Positions 25,872 to 34,553 of a DNA stretch of 34,553 bases are shown piece by piece. Each line of letters starts with the position of its first letter. Within the stretch, counting starts at the first letter, position 1. The notes below the pieces were generated by a model. The model did no database searches. It was not told where the DNA came from and was given only the letters and a program-made list of their open reading frames with translations. Made by a program: the position numbers and the translations under genes. Origin of the DNA: Arenicellales bacterium (GTDB lineage: Bacteria; Pseudomonadota; Gammaproteobacteria; Arenicellales; UBA868); contig JASMBC010000010.1 of NCBI GenBank assembly GCA_030754035.1, forward strand, positions 1 to 34,553. Reading direction: 5' to 3'.

Positions 25872-27755
25872 TCAGATTGCGAGCCGGCTAACCCGCCGGC
25901 CGCCGTAAATCAGATTGGCTAGCGCCCGAGTGAGCAGAATCGCCGTAAACATGGAAGTCAGGATCCCAATACTCAACGTTACCGCGAAGCCTTTGATCGG
26001 CCCGGTGCCGAAATTAAACAACACAATCGCCGCGATCAAGGTAGTGACATTGGCATCGATAATGGTAGATAACGCCCGCTCGTAGCCTACGTGAATGCTC
26101 GCCTGCGGAGAATTACCATTACGCAATTCTTCTCGAATACGCTCGAATATCAACACGTTAGCGTCCACCGCCATGCCAACTGTCAACACGATACCGGCGA
26201 CACCCGGCAGGGTCAGGGTCGCCTGGAACATCGACAATACCGCCACGATCAGGACCAGGTTAAGGGCCAGTGCTAAGTTGGCAAACAACCCGAAAACCCG
26301 GTAATAAACGGCCATGAAGATGAGCACCAGCACAAAGCCAATAATCACTGACGTAAAGCCCTGATCGATATTGGCCTTGCCCAGGCTTGGGCCCACGGTG
26401 CGCTCCTCAATGATATCCACTGGAGCTGCCAGTGATCCGGCCCGCAACAGCAAGGCCAGATCGCGGGCCTCGTTGACGCTATCCAGGCCTTCAATCTGAA
26501 AGCGCTTGCCTAATTGATCCCGGATTACCGGCGCCGTAATCACCTCTTCGAGTCTTTGCTTGGTGCGGATCGCATTGCCCGCGGCATTTTTGATTGGGCG
26601 CCCTTCTGCGTCGGTCTTGACCGTTGATTTCATCTCGATATAAACCACAGCCATGCGCTTACCAACATTGTCGCCGGTTACTTTTTGGTTAATACGAGCG
26701 CCGACAGCATCCAAAGTGATGCTTACAATCGGGCCACCGCTCTGGGTATCGATGCTGGCAGCGGCATCGACGATGTTGTCGCCGGAATAGACAACGCGCT
26801 TCTTCAGTAATATTGGCTGACTGTCACGAAACCGGTAAACCCTGGATCCTGGCGGAACCTTGCCGCCCAACGCCGCATCAAGGCTGTGTTCCTCGTCAAC
26901 CAGCATGATCTCCAGGGTTGCGGTACGCCCGAGAATACGTTTGGCCCTAGCTGTATCCTGCACACCCGGCAACTGCACCACGATGCGTCGGTCACCCTGA
27001 CGCTGAACCACCGGCTCCGCCACCCCCAGTTCATCGATCCGGTTACGCAGCGCAGTAATATTCTGTTCCAACGCAAACTTGGAGAGATTTTGCTTTTCTT
27101 CGTCGCTCAGTTGCGCGAGCAAAACCCCCTCAGCACCCTGGCTGTCATCGAGGAGCAAGCCCGGCAGTTCGCGGCGCACGATACGCGCTGTGTCGTCGGC
27201 CTGTTCAGAGTCGCGCAAAACGATACTGAGGCCACCGTTGGGCTCACGTTTGATACTCCGATAACGCACCTTGCCCTCGCGCAGTGCGGAGCGCAGATCG
27301 GAGACATAGCGCTCTTCGGCGCGGTGCACTGCGTTATCCATATCCACTTCAAGCAAAAAATGCACACCACCGCGCAAGTCGAGGCCAAGGTACATTGGCA
27401 GAGCGCCAATGTCAGTGATCCAGGTAGGCGCTGCCGGCAACAAAGTCAGCGCTACGGTATAACTGTCGTTAAGGGTGCCCTCAAGTAGATCTCGGGCACG
27501 CAGTTGCTCATCGAGAGAATCGAAACGCAGGCGAATACCCCGGTCATCTAGCACCGCAGAGCGCGGCGGAATACCACCAGCCACCAGAGCCGTTTCGATT
27601 TGACTGAACTCGGCTGTACTGAGCGTGCCGCCGCGGGCACCCCGTAGCTGGATACCGGGGTCGTCACCGAACAGGTTCGGCAGTGCGTAAAACGCCCCTG
27701 GTACGATCACCACGGCGATGATCAGCCACTTCCACCACGGCGTATGGTTGCGCAT
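25872..27755 (-). CDS. secD: Protein translocase subunit SecD
   Basis: A 627-residue inner-membrane protein with one N-terminal helix, a large periplasmic domain (P1 region, about 40-440), and five C-terminal helices. Motifs include LGLDLRGGVHFLLEVDMD, VVQRQGDRRIVVQLPGVQD, LLLRAGSLAAPVDIIEERTVGPSLG (in pieces), and GMAVDANVLIFERIREELRNG near the end. Order yajC-secD-secF is standard. Confidence 0.96.
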   Translation of the reverse strand: MRNHTPWWKWLIIAVVIVPGAFYALPNLFGDDPGIQLRGARGGTLSTAEFSQIETALVAGGIPPRSAVLDDRGIRLRFDSLDEQLRARDLLEGTLNDSYTVALTLLPAAPTWITDIGALPMYLGLDLRGGVHFLLEVDMDNAVHRAEERYVSDLRSALREGKVRYRSIKREPNGGLSIVLRDSEQADDTARIVRRELPGLLLDDSQGAEGVLLAQLSDEEKQNLSKFALEQNITALRNRIDELGVAEPVVQRQGDRRIVVQLPGVQDTARAKRILGRTATLEIMLVDEEHSLDAALGGKVPPGSRVYRFRDSQPILLKKRVVYSGDNIVDAAASIDTQSGGPIVSITLDAVGARINQKVTGDNVGKRMAVVYIEMKSTVKTDAEGRPIKNAAGNAIRTKQRLEEVITAPVIRDQLGKRFQIEGLDSVNEARDLALLLRAGSLAAPVDIIEERTVGPSLGKANIDQGFTSVIIGFVLVLIFMAVYYRVFGLFANLALALNLVLIVAVLSMFQATLTLPGVAGIVLTVGMAVDANVLIFERIREELRNGNSPQASIHVGYERALSTIIDANVTTLIAAIVLFNFGTGPIKGFAVTLSIGILTSMFTAILLTRALANLIYGGRRVSRLAI

Positions 27756-27759
27756 ACGG

Positions 27760-28077
27760 TCAGTAGGTTCCCTTAGGCATGACCTGAGATATTGACTGCC
27801 GCTGTACCCGGACCGTGAGGTCCCGGGCTATCTCCAGGCTGACGAAGTTGTCATCGATGCCCGTCACCTTACCCAGCAAGCCACCATTGGTGACGACCTC
27901 ATCACCCTTCTTGGTCGCGGCCACCATCTCCTTGTGCTGCTTGGCCCGTTTCTGCTGCGGCCGGATAAGCAGAAAATAAAAGAGCACAAAGATGCCTACC
28001 AATGGCAGCATGCTGAATAGGCCACTACCGGCCCCCCCTCCGGCCTGGGCCCAAGCATCCGATATGAGAAAACTCAT
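27760..28077 (-). CDS. yajC: Preprotein translocase accessory subunit YajC
   Basis: A small single-span protein of the SecDF-YajC complex. The 105 residues have a membrane helix at about 23-43 (LPLVGIFVLFYFLLIRPQQ) and a conserved cytosolic part (GDEVVTNGGLLGKVTGIDDNF). It is four bases ahead of secD and 36 bases after tgt. Confidence 0.95.
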   Translation of the reverse strand: MSFLISDAWAQAGGGAGSGLFSMLPLVGIFVLFYFLLIRPQQKRAKQHKEMVAATKKGDEVVTNGGLLGKVTGIDDNFVSLEIARDLTVRVQRQSISQVMPKGTY

Positions 28078-28113
28078 GTTCTTCTTCCCTGTCTTGTCTG
28101 GAAAAGCGGCAAA

Positions 28114-30266
<2,153 letters not shown>

Positions 30267-30311
30267 CGCGGTTACCGCAGCATCGCACCGTTTTAGCCTG
30301 GCCGAGCCCAC

Positions 30312-30550
30312 CTACATTGCCCGAAAACAGCTCCCTGAACTGTGAATTAACGCAGAGTGTAAGCGTGTGGCGGCCAGCGCCGCCAACAGTCTAAAACGCT
30401 AGTCTGAGCATCTCCCGGTATGAGACGCCGTTGCAGGAGTGTAATTCGCCCTCGGCCGGTATCCCTATGACCGATCTCGCCGTGTCGCAGTCCGGCAAAC
30501 CTTCCTATTTCGCCGGGATTCTGCCAGTTGCCCGGGTCGCTCCGGGTCGC
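30312..30550. other. Intergenic gap between GNAT gene and queA
   Basis: About 240 bases without a gene. It holds a short GC-rich hairpin (GGCGGC 30369-30374, GCCGCC 30379-30384) without a T tract and, next to the GNAT stop, a small direct repeat (CGGGTCGCTC/CGGGTCGCTT). The queA promoter should lie in the right part for leftward transcription, but I cannot assign boxes. Confidence 0.4.
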
Positions 30551-31057
30551 TTAAGCTGCGGCTGAATAGCCCTTAGCCAACACTACCGAGTTCGCCATCT
30601 GCTGCTCCGGGATCAACCAGTAGCGCCGCAGCAATACGTCCTTTTCGGCCTGTGTCAGCATTTGAAAACCGTTGCGCTGGTAAAAATCAATAGCCCACGT
30701 TGCTGCCGCCCAGGTGCCAACCAGCAGTGGCCCTTCGATCTGTGACTCAGCTGCTGTCAGCAACTGGCGGCCAATACCCCGATGTTGCCAGGCCGGCTGC
30801 ACGTAAGCGTGGCGAATGAGGTCTACCGTGCCCCGACTCTGGCAACCCATCACGCCGACCATGTTCCCGGCCGCCCAACAGGCCCAAAAGACTACCCCTC
30901 CTGTGATCTCCCGTTCCAATTCCGCAGTCGTCATGTACGGCTCGTGCCAACAATCTCCGGGTATAACACCTCGATAGGCGACTGCCGCTTGATTGATTAT
31001 TGCCAGGATTAGCGGCTGCTCGGCCGGTATCTGGCAGCGCTTAATGGTGGTCACCAC
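30551..31057 (-). CDS. GNAT-family N-acetyltransferase
   Basis: A 168-residue protein of the acetyl-CoA-dependent GNAT fold. The acetyl-CoA loop is Q91-H-R-G-I-G96 (PAWQHRGIGRQLL), preceded by the beta strand IRHAYVQP, and DFYQRNGFQML is the typical C-terminal strand-helix. The substrate cannot be predicted. It is divergent from the membrane protein gene across 157 bases and could share control by the operator there. Confidence 0.85.
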   Translation of the reverse strand: MVTTIKRCQIPAEQPLILAIINQAAVAYRGVIPGDCWHEPYMTTAELEREITGGVVFWACWAAGNMVGVMGCQSRGTVDLIRHAYVQPAWQHRGIGRQLLTAAESQIEGPLLVGTWAAATWAIDFYQRNGFQMLTQAEKDVLLRRYWLIPEQQMANSVVLAKGYSAAA

Positions 31058-31145
31058 CGGCTCTGCCCTCTAACAAGGTTGTCCTATCCTAACGCAAGCG
31101 CCCCTGGCACTTCCGGCTAGGCCATTTGATCTATTTTGGGCCCGC

Positions 31146-31174
31146 TTGACAGGTGTCGGATTGCCATCTATATT
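31146..31174 (+). promoter_or_regulatory. Strong sigma-70 promoter of membrane protein operon
   Basis: Consensus TTGACA (31146-31151), a 17-base spacer and TATATT (31169-31174). The start point would fall near 31181, inside the operator-like palindromes. Confidence 0.85.
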
Positions 31175-31176
31175 CT

Positions 31177-31199
31177 GGTTTGCACTGCAAACCGGTTTG
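31177..31199. promoter_or_regulatory. Double overlapping operator over the transcription start
   Basis: Two inverted repeats share a half-site: GGTTTGC-ACT-GCAAACC (31177-31193) and the perfect 12-bp CAAACCGGTTTG (31188-31199). They cover the predicted +1 of a consensus promoter, a classic repressor position. The winged-helix protein encoded second in the operon is the obvious candidate to bind it. Confidence 0.7.
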
Positions 31200-31214
31200 T
31201 GAAGGGAGCAACGA

Positions 31215-31916
31215 GTGAACCAGGATGAAGTTGACATCCGCCGGGCGATTGCCGATGTAGAACTGATCCGCCGAGTGTTGGACCAGGTTGAGGCAAAAAA
31301 ACCGGCAACGCCAACAGTAGGCCTTTTCGGGGTTACCCTCACGGCTAATATCGTACTGCAGGCTCTGGCCCTGACCGGGGCGTTGCTGCTGACTCTGATC
31401 GAACTATTGACTCGCCAGGCGCTTACTCATGCCCTGGTGCTGGGTGGACAAAGCCCGGATTTACGCCTGCTGGGCATCGGCCTCATGGCCGCCATCCTCG
31501 CCAGCCTGGTGATCGTGCTGTATTTCGTGCTCTGGCGCGCAGCCCGCCACAGCGGTGAGGAATTCAACACCTACATTGTTCGTAATTTTCGTTATGCGCG
31601 GCTCATGTCCTACCTGTCGGACCTGCTGCTCAAGTTCGCCATGATTTCCCTGGTCATGCTCGCTGGCCAACCGCAATGGGTAGCACCGCTGCTGTTGGCC
31701 TTCACCGGTGACTACCTGATACAAGGTCGTTTGTTTACCTTGCCTACCCAGGGCGCCGTGTTACTGGGTGTTACCTGCATCGCCGCCGGGATCAGCCAAT
31801 TCCTGCTGGATTCACCGGCGCTACTTCTGCCGCTGGCGCTATTCAGCATCATCGGCACCATTTCCATTGGGAGACTCGTACGCCTTTATCGTCAGCAAAA
31901 CGGATCATTTCGCTAA
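31215..31916 (+). CDS. Six-span membrane protein, unknown function
   Basis: A 233-residue protein I do not recognise. It has a charged amphipathic N-terminus (MNQDEVDIRRAIADVELIRR), then about six hydrophobic segments (roughly 43-66, 85-107, 133-150, 153-171, 180-197 and 200-222) with an amphipathic loop ARHSGEEFNTYIVRNFRYAR between the second and third. The start is GTG with AGGGAG six bases upstream. It is the first gene of a two-gene operon with a winged-helix regulator, under a consensus promoter with operator palindromes, so it is probably held off until a signal is sensed. No transporter signature or catalytic motif is visible. Confidence 0.75.
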   Translation: MNQDEVDIRRAIADVELIRRVLDQVEAKKPATPTVGLFGVTLTANIVLQALALTGALLLTLIELLTRQALTHALVLGGQSPDLRLLGIGLMAAILASLVIVLYFVLWRAARHSGEEFNTYIVRNFRYARLMSYLSDLLLKFAMISLVMLAGQPQWVAPLLLAFTGDYLIQGRLFTLPTQGAVLLGVTCIAAGISQFLLDSPALLLPLALFSIIGTISIGRLVRLYRQQNGSFR

Positions 31917-31928
31917 GGTACCGGACAG

Positions 31929-32234
31929 ATGGGTTCGTCAGAACTCCTCAAAATTCACCCGACTCTGTTCGACCGAGTGCGCCTCGCCATTATGGCCCAC
32001 CTATCACTAGCCAAGCGCCCGGTTGACTTCAAGTCCTTGCTAGCAGAACTAGAACTGACTCGCGGCAACCTTTCAACACACATGAAAAAACTAGAAGAAG
32101 ACGGCCTGGTGCAGATAGACAAAACTTTTGTCGAGCGCAAATCTCGGACAACCTATTGCTGCACCAGCAAAGGCAGAAAAGAGATCCGCAACTACCTCGT
32201 GGCGGTCGAGTCAGCCCTCAAGTCATCCCTCTGA
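31929..32234 (+). CDS. Winged-helix transcriptional regulator (MarR/ArsR-like, HTH_34 type)
   Basis: A 101-residue protein consisting almost wholly of a winged helix. FDRVRLAIMAHLSLAKRPVD is the first helix region, FKSLLAELELTRGNLSTHMKKLEEDGLV (in pieces, 34-61) the recognition helix-turn-helix, and VERKSRTTYCCTSKGRKEI the wing. This matches small one-domain regulators of the winged-helix DNA-binding type. It has no ligand domain; the two cysteines C77-C78 in the wing might sense oxidants or metal, which is speculation. It starts 12 bases after the membrane protein and probably binds the palindromes at 31177-31199, repressing its own operon. Confidence 0.85.
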   Translation: MGSSELLKIHPTLFDRVRLAIMAHLSLAKRPVDFKSLLAELELTRGNLSTHMKKLEEDGLVQIDKTFVERKSRTTYCCTSKGRKEIRNYLVAVESALKSSL

Positions 32235-32297
32235 TAGAACTATGAACCTTTCAAGGCCTGCTCCTCACCAGCTATTTGCACCGGAGTCTCAGACATC

Positions 32298-32387
32298 TTC
32301 CGGGGGTGGGTTAGCGGTGTGCGGTGGCATCGATACGGCAAGAACAACCCCCGGAAACTCCTCCAGTGTTCTTGCCGGTCCACCGCA
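32298..32387 (+). ncRNA. Structured RNA element, copy 1 (pseudoknot)
   Basis: Three helices can form. A: 32298-32307 with 32347-32356 (10 bp, TTCCGGGGGT/ACCCCCGGAA). B: 32320-32327 with 32380-32387 (8 bp, TGCGGTGG/CCACCGCA). C: 32336-32345 with 32368-32377 (10 bp, CGGCAAGAAC/GTTCTTGCCG). C is nested in B, and A crosses both, so the fold is a pseudoknot. A second copy 193 bases on keeps the same fold with compensating changes. The stretch after helix A's 3' strand contains CTCCTCC (32358-32364), complementary to Shine-Dalgarno sequences. I match it to no known riboswitch, ribozyme or sRNA. Strand is chosen because a U tract follows the second copy on the plus strand. Confidence 0.65.
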
Positions 32388-32407
32388 ATTTCTTGCAGAC
32401 AATCGGT

Positions 32408-32470
32408 CCACGCAAAACCTTGCCCGGCCCATCACGGCCGAGCCCGGAACTCCTCCCGTGCGTGGTTTTT
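32408..32470 (+). terminator. Branched hairpin with T run between the RNA copies
   Basis: CCACGCA (32408-32414) pairs with TGCGTGG (32459-32465), directly followed by TTTTT (32466-32470). Inside is a second hairpin, CGGCC (32425-32429) with GGCCG (32436-32440). It could end a transcript carrying copy 1. The inner sequence CCCGGAACTCCTCCCGTG resembles the corresponding part of copy 1, suggesting it arose from a partial duplication. Confidence 0.5.
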
Positions 32471-32490
32471 CTGTATCCCCCGATCGGTTG

Positions 32491-32596
32491 CTCCGGAGGT
32501 GCTTAAGCGGTGTGCGGTGGCATCGTTACGATGAGAACAACCTCCGGCTGCTGTCCTCGCCTCTATCCTCATCGATCCACCGCGCCTTCCTTTTTT
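32491..32596 (+). ncRNA. Structured RNA element, copy 2 (pseudoknot) with U tract
   Basis: Same architecture as copy 1. A: 32493-32500 with 32540-32547 (CCGGAGGT/ACCTCCGG). B: 32514-32520 with 32577-32583 (GCGGTGG/CCACCGC). C: 32529-32535 with 32568-32574 (CGATGAG/CTCATCG). Compared with copy 1, one pair in A and three pairs in C have changed on both sides so that pairing is kept. The linker sequences AGCGGTGTGCGGTGGCATCG and GAACAAC are conserved. Six T at 32591-32596 follow the B helix after a short gap, so this copy may end in a terminator. Confidence 0.65.
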
Positions 32597-32962
32597 CAGC
32601 CACCTGAGAATTTGCATATGGATTGGTGTGTGTCTACTTCTACACGACGACATGCTTCTTCCCTGTGCGCCTGTACAGCTACCCACAACAGGTATCTTGC
32701 TTACACCAGCACCTAGGTCTACCCTGAAACATATATCCAATTACACTGCTTTTACGGCACCATAACCGAGACTCGCGGTTGAATCTGGATTGGTAACAGT
32801 CAAGGGGATCCAAGACGTAACCGGGCCCGACGAATTTTTGAGTATGGCCGGGTGTTAAAATCGAGGGTGCGTTGGGCAAGTTTTTGCTCGGGAAGTGCAA
32901 AAAGGGATTGCAACAAGATACATTGTAATTTCCGAGTTGTATTTTCCCGATAAATCAATCAT
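32597..32962. other. Non-coding stretch upstream of tRNA-Leu
   Basis: About 365 bases with no gene that I can support. It presumably includes the tRNA promoter, but no pair of boxes is convincing. No third copy of the RNA element is seen here. Confidence 0.5.
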
Positions 32963-33049
32963 GCCGAGGTGGCGAAACTGGTAGACGCGCCAGACTCAAA
33001 ATCTGGTGGTGGCAACACCGTGTCGGTTCGAGTCCGACCCTCGGTACCA
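32963..33049 (+). tRNA. tRNA-Leu (anticodon CAA)
   Basis: The 87-base gene starts GCCGAGGTGGCGAAACTGG and ends with an encoded CCA (33047-33049). The acceptor stem is GCCGAGG/CCTCGGT with a terminal G-U pair. The anticodon stem CCAGA/TCTGG encloses loop CTCAAAA with anticodon CAA (reads UUG). A long variable arm (TGGTGGCAACACCGT) marks it as class II, and the T arm is GTCGGTTCGAGTCCGAC. A small CCCC-AAA-GGGG hairpin follows without a T tract. Confidence 0.97.
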
Positions 33050-33173
33050 ACCCCAAAGGGGCCCCTGCCCGCCACGTAGCCGGGGCCGCCCGACCCATCT
33101 GCCTGCCTGCTACTACGCGGGGACCAAGCATGCGCGTTTATACTTAACCAACTCCAACTCCAATGTATCTGTC

Positions 33174-33743
33174 ATGAAGTTATTGTTTGACTTTTTCCCG
33201 CTGATTCTTTTTTTCACAGCGTACAAAATCTATGGCATCTACGTTGCGACTGCTGCTGCCATCGCGGCTTCGCTGCTGCAAGTTAGCTTGCATTGGTTTC
33301 GCCACCGCCGTTTTGAAACCACCCATGTAGTAACCTTGCTGGTCATTGCCGTTTTCGGTGGCTTGACCTTGGCGTTTCGCGACGACACCTTCATCAAGTG
33401 GAAGCCGACCATCGTCAATTGGCTGTTTGCGGCCATCGTCCTCGGCAGCCAGGTCAGTGGCCGGCGCACCGTGCTCGAACACCTGCTGGGCGGACAACTG
33501 AAACTGCCCGGCCCGATCTGGAAGAAAGTGAATCTCAGTTGGGGGCTTTTTTTCCTGGCCACTGGACTGCTCAACCTGTACGTTGCTTTCTACTTCCGGT
33601 TGGGCCTGGACGAGCAGGTGCGCACCGACTTCTGGGTCAACTTCAAGGTCTTTGGTCTGATGGGCCTGACCCTGGCTTTTACTGTCGTCCAGATGCTGCT
33701 GATTGCCCGCCACATCGTTACTCCTGATGAGGATAAGGCCTGA
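33174..33743 (+). CDS. yciB: Inner membrane septation-related protein YciB (IspZ family)
   Basis: An inner-membrane protein linked to intracellular septation and envelope synthesis in enterics. The 189 residues start MKLLFDFFPLILFFTAYK, the conserved family beginning, and show five hydrophobic segments plus the motif KWKPTIVNWLFA and GPIWKKVNLSWGLFFLA (in part). The frame stays open back to 33006, but that part overlaps the tRNA. Its stop overlaps the ATG of the yciI remnant (TGATG), the usual yciB-yciI-bolA order. Confidence 0.94.
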   Translation: MKLLFDFFPLILFFTAYKIYGIYVATAAAIAASLLQVSLHWFRHRRFETTHVVTLLVIAVFGGLTLAFRDDTFIKWKPTIVNWLFAAIVLGSQVSGRRTVLEHLLGGQLKLPGPIWKKVNLSWGLFFLATGLLNLYVAFYFRLGLDEQVRTDFWVNFKVFGLMGLTLAFTVVQMLLIARHIVTPDEDKA

Positions 33744-33846
33744 TGCGCTATGCCATTATTAGAAATGACGTCACCGACCCCTTGAGGAACGCCTGATGAC
33801 TCAACCGGCCTACTTTGTGCGGCCTTTTAAAAAGGCCCTGTCATGA
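33743..33846 (+). pseudogene. yciI: yciI remnant: frameshift plus internal deletion
   Basis: YciI is normally about 100 residues and begins like MLYAIIAEDVPDSLEKRLAA. Here the first frame reads MRYAIIRNDVTDPLRNA then stops (33794-33796). One base earlier in frame, the reading is PLEERLMTQPAYFVRPFKKALS to a stop at 33844. PLEERLMTQPAY continues the YciI N-terminus, and VRPFKKALS matches the YciI C-terminus (VKPFKK). So one base was gained or lost near 33775-33790, and about 65-70 middle codons are gone. The lost part includes the core of the fold. The stop still overlaps the bolA ATG (ATGA), so translation coupling to bolA may be the reason the scar is kept. Confidence 0.75.
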
Positions 33847-34109
33847 ACCGCGTGGCGGATATCACCGAACGGCTGCGCACAGCCTTCTCGACCGAAGCAA
33901 TCGAAATCGAAGACCAGAGCCACTTGCATACTGGTCATGCTGGCGCCGCCGGTGGCGGTGGTCACTATAACGTGACTATCGTATCCGAGCGCTTCGTTAA
34001 TCTCGACACGCTGGCCCGCCATCGCCTGGTCTACCAGGCAGTCGAAGAGCTGATGCACTCCGATATCCACGCCCTCAGCATTCGCGCCTATACGCCTGAG
34101 GAGCACTGA
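33843..34109 (+). CDS. bolA: BolA family protein
   Basis: BolA proteins work with monothiol glutaredoxins in Fe-S/iron handling and in E. coli also affect cell shape genes. The 88 residues show the family hallmarks: EDQSHLHTGHAGA, GGGHYNVTIVSERF, ARHRLVYQAVEEL and IHALSIRAYTPEE. The start overlaps the yciI remnant by four bases. Confidence 0.95.
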   Translation: MNRVADITERLRTAFSTEAIEIEDQSHLHTGHAGAAGGGGHYNVTIVSERFVNLDTLARHRLVYQAVEELMHSDIHALSIRAYTPEEH

Positions 34110-34356
34110 TTACCCGAGATGCAATCTCGATTACACCCGCCCTTCTAACTCGCTCAACCACCCTGAAACTCGCGCCGGCCCCCGCGGCGACTACGTGACC
34201 TCTTCCCACAGACTGTTAACGAGCACTTACCGTACCCGTGTGACCTTAGCCTCCTCCTGAAGCGGTATTGAAACTTCTTCAAATCCAGGGGCTTTGGTTC
34301 TCGGTCGTTTCTTGATCGATATCAATTGCCTGAGAAATCCCATAGATCTATATTAG
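34110..34356. other. Intergenic stretch after bolA
   Basis: No gene is supported. The right part (from about 34250) becomes more AT-rich and includes ATCGATATCAAT near 34316. It may contain further unrecognisable remains of the aldehyde dehydrogenase gene that follows. Confidence 0.3.
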
Positions 34357-34553
34357 GGAATGCTCATCGTTGATGAAGAACAATTTGGCCCCGTGTTACC
34401 ACTCATCAAATGTTCAGATATTGATGACGTGATCAACGCTGCCAATAATTCCTTAAATGTCCTCGGCGGTTCAGCCTGGATTAATAAACTTGGCGCCATC
34501 CAGCCAAATGCACCGTTCGCTGGCGTTAAATCCTCGGTTTTCGCGTTGGATAA
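34357..34553 (+). pseudogene. Aldehyde dehydrogenase C-terminal fragment, broken
   Basis: The translation GMLIVDEEQFGPVLPLIK, then SDIDDVINAANNS and LGGSAW, matches the C-terminal third of NAD-dependent aldehyde dehydrogenases (GMRLVDEEQFGPVLP type). It then jumps to WINKLGAIQPNAPFAGVKSS, which corresponds to the WVN...PFGGxKxSG segment. About 30 residues that belong between are missing. A TAG lies three codons before the GMLIV match (34354-34356), and the catalytic cysteine region upstream is not found, so this is decayed. In PFAGVKSSVF the usual GG and SG glycines are also altered. The frame runs off the window's right edge. Confidence 0.72.

Noticed and set aside
30369-30384. Terminator after the GNAT gene
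   Set aside because: The 6-bp GC hairpin lacks a T tract on either strand.
32298-32387. HDV-like self-cleaving ribozyme
   Set aside because: Helices A and B have the right crossing order, but the third helix crosses A instead of forming before its 3' strand, and the expected P4 hairpin is absent.
32298-32596. Possible CRISPR array or integron attC sites
   Set aside because: There are only two long structured copies, no short regular repeats, no cas genes, no integron integrase and no clear RYYYAAC/GTTRRRY core pair.
32128-32607. A 159-codon frame across the RNA elements, including the repeated peptide RWHRYGKNN/RWHRYDENN
   Set aside because: Differences between the copies change amino acids non-conservatively but preserve base pairing, so RNA structure explains the conservation better than coding.
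33006-33173. An upstream extension of yciB
   Set aside because: It overlaps the 3' half of tRNA-Leu and is not conserved; MKLLFDFFP at 33174 is the family start.

Overview
This looks like a chromosomal segment of a gammaproteobacterium. The evidence is the gene order: guaA-guaB/xseA, ndk-rlmN-pilF-rodZ-hisS-yfgM-bamB-der, suhB/trmJ/iscA, ribE-ribB-nusB-thiL-pgpA, queA-tgt-yajC-secD-secF, and yciB-(yciI)-bolA. Together these match the classic Pseudomonas/Escherichia neighbourhoods. The core is GC-rich and densely packed, with many 1-4 base overlaps. No genus can be named from the sequence alone.

Layout. Bases 1-3354 are AT-rich and are the visible part of an integrated element lying against the 3' end of guaA. 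It carries a two-gene operon (serine recombinase, then tyrosine integrase), a RusA-type Holliday junction resolvase gene interrupted by an in-frame amber codon, a fragment resembling a GIY-YIG nuclease domain, two hairpin terminators, and repeated operator-like sites. Bases 3355-8344 hold guaA and guaB (GMP synthesis), a small exported protein and xseA. Bases 8361-19124 are a long leftward block: trmJ, iscA, mtaB, ndk, rlmN, pilF, rodZ, hisS, yfgM, bamB, der (tRNA and rRNA modification, cell shape, outer membrane assembly, ribosome assembly). suhB and fdxA run rightward to 20496. Then comes a leftward block to 30266: queA, tgt, yajC, secD, secF, nrdR, ribE, ribBX, nusB, thiL, pgpA. A GNAT gene and a divergent membrane protein/winged-helix pair follow, then an RNA-like region, tRNA-Leu, yciB, a yciI remnant, bolA, and a broken aldehyde dehydrogenase gene at the right edge.

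Most notable. Between 32298 and 32596 there are two tandem copies of a roughly 90-base element. Both fold into the same three-helix pseudoknot, and four base pairs differ between the copies by compensating changes. This is direct evidence for a structured RNA that I do not recognise. C-rich, anti-Shine-Dalgarno-like segments lie in the first copy and in the spacer hairpin between the copies.

A second theme is missing genes inside otherwise canonical operons. iscR/S/U, hscBA, fdx and iscX are absent around iscA, ispG is absent between rodZ and hisS, and ribD and ribH are absent from the riboflavin cluster. yciI is reduced to a frameshifted, internally deleted scar. The missing genes may have moved elsewhere in the genome or been replaced; this window cannot say which.
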